From contig JASLXN010000091.1 in the NCBI GenBank assembly GCA_030740315.1, positions 1 to 6,497 of the forward strand: a stretch of 6,497 nucleotides of DNA. The letters are read 5' to 3'. Numbering within the stretch: position 1 is the stretch's first letter; each line of letters opens with the position of its first letter. Shown here in pieces: positions 6,371-6,497 of the stretch. The translations under genes were made by a program, and so were the position numbers. This DNA comes from Dehalococcoidia bacterium. GTDB taxonomy: Bacteria > Chloroflexota > Dehalococcoidia > JACVQG01 > JAHKAY01. The notes below the pieces were generated by a model. It had not been told where the DNA came from and did not search any database. It was given only the letters and a program-made list of their open reading frames with translations.

Positions 6371-6418
6371 GAACACACGGATTTTCAGGACCGTTTGGAA
6401 CACGGACCTTCACCGTTC
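6371..6418. repeat. Imperfect tandem direct repeat upstream of the dehydratase promoter
   Basis: Unit A (6371-6396) and unit B (6398-6418) share the blocks GAACA, CGGA, TTCA and CCGTT in the same order. B is shorter by a 2-base gap and a 3-base gap. One base separates the units. They lie about 50-100 bases upstream of the expected transcription start of the leftward operon, a usual place for activator sites. A similar GGGAC-rich stretch just before (6358-6370) also recalls the ends of some insertion sequences. I cannot decide between these from the sequence. Confidence 0.45.
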
Positions 6419-6497
6419 TCAGAATGAGGGTGGAGCACTACAAGCCCTGAAAAAGAAAAAGAAGGAGGCGTTTCCTGCAAGGGTGGAAAGGGAAGAA

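Larger units (their letters stand above)
6297..6497 (+). other. Open frame running off the right edge, coding status uncertain
   Basis: From a GTG at 6297 the rightward frame stays open for 67 codons to the window end. Its end is rich in charged residues (LKKKKKEAFPARVEREE). No ribosome binding site precedes 6297, and the frame covers the leftward promoter and the tandem repeat, which argues against coding over its whole length. A GTG at 6483 in the same frame has AAGGAGG at 6462-6468, but 14 bases away, which is too far to be convincing. It may be only the upstream region of a gene that starts beyond the edge. No family is recognised. Confidence 0.2.

Overview
The window is GC-rich bacterial DNA carrying five intact protein genes and one broken gene. 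They form two converging operons. No rRNA, tRNA, CRISPR array or complete mobile element is visible. The protein families (paired class III CoA-transferases, paired double-hotdog acyl dehydratases, a short-chain-type epimerase) and a degenerate HicB-type antitoxin gene resemble environmental Chloroflexota, particularly Dehalococcoidia/SAR202-like lineages. That placement is a tentative inference from sequence style, not a measured result.

Left part, + strand (1-3598): an extended -10 promoter lies directly in front of the first ATG, so the mRNA is probably leaderless. It drives three tightly packed genes. Two are paralogous CaiB/BaiF-type CoA-transferase subunits (24-1268 and 1272-2486). The third is an NAD(P)-dependent epimerase/dehydratase-like SDR (2489-3598). 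The first CoA-transferase has His where the family has its catalytic Asp, while the second keeps the Asp. This suggests a heteromeric enzyme with one catalytic and one modified subunit.

Middle (3599-3980): a gap between the converging operons. It holds the remnant of a HicB-family antitoxin gene (3612-3892), broken by one frameshift and one in-frame TAG. I see no convincing terminator here.

Right part, - strand (6333-3981): a TGn-extended -10 (TGCTAAAAT) and a good ribosome binding site precede two paralogous MaoC/FAS1-like double-hotdog dehydratases (6275-5097, then 5093-3981). They are separated by 3 bases and are probably translationally coupled. Upstream of that promoter is an imperfect tandem repeat (6371-6418) that could be a regulator-binding array or the remnant of an insertion-sequence end. 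An open frame without a clear start runs off the right edge.

Taken together, the genes look like a module for activating a carboxylic acid to its CoA thioester, hydrating or dehydrating the acyl-CoA, and a redox or epimerisation step. The substrate cannot be read from the sequence. No acyl-CoA dehydrogenase or thiolase lies in the window.
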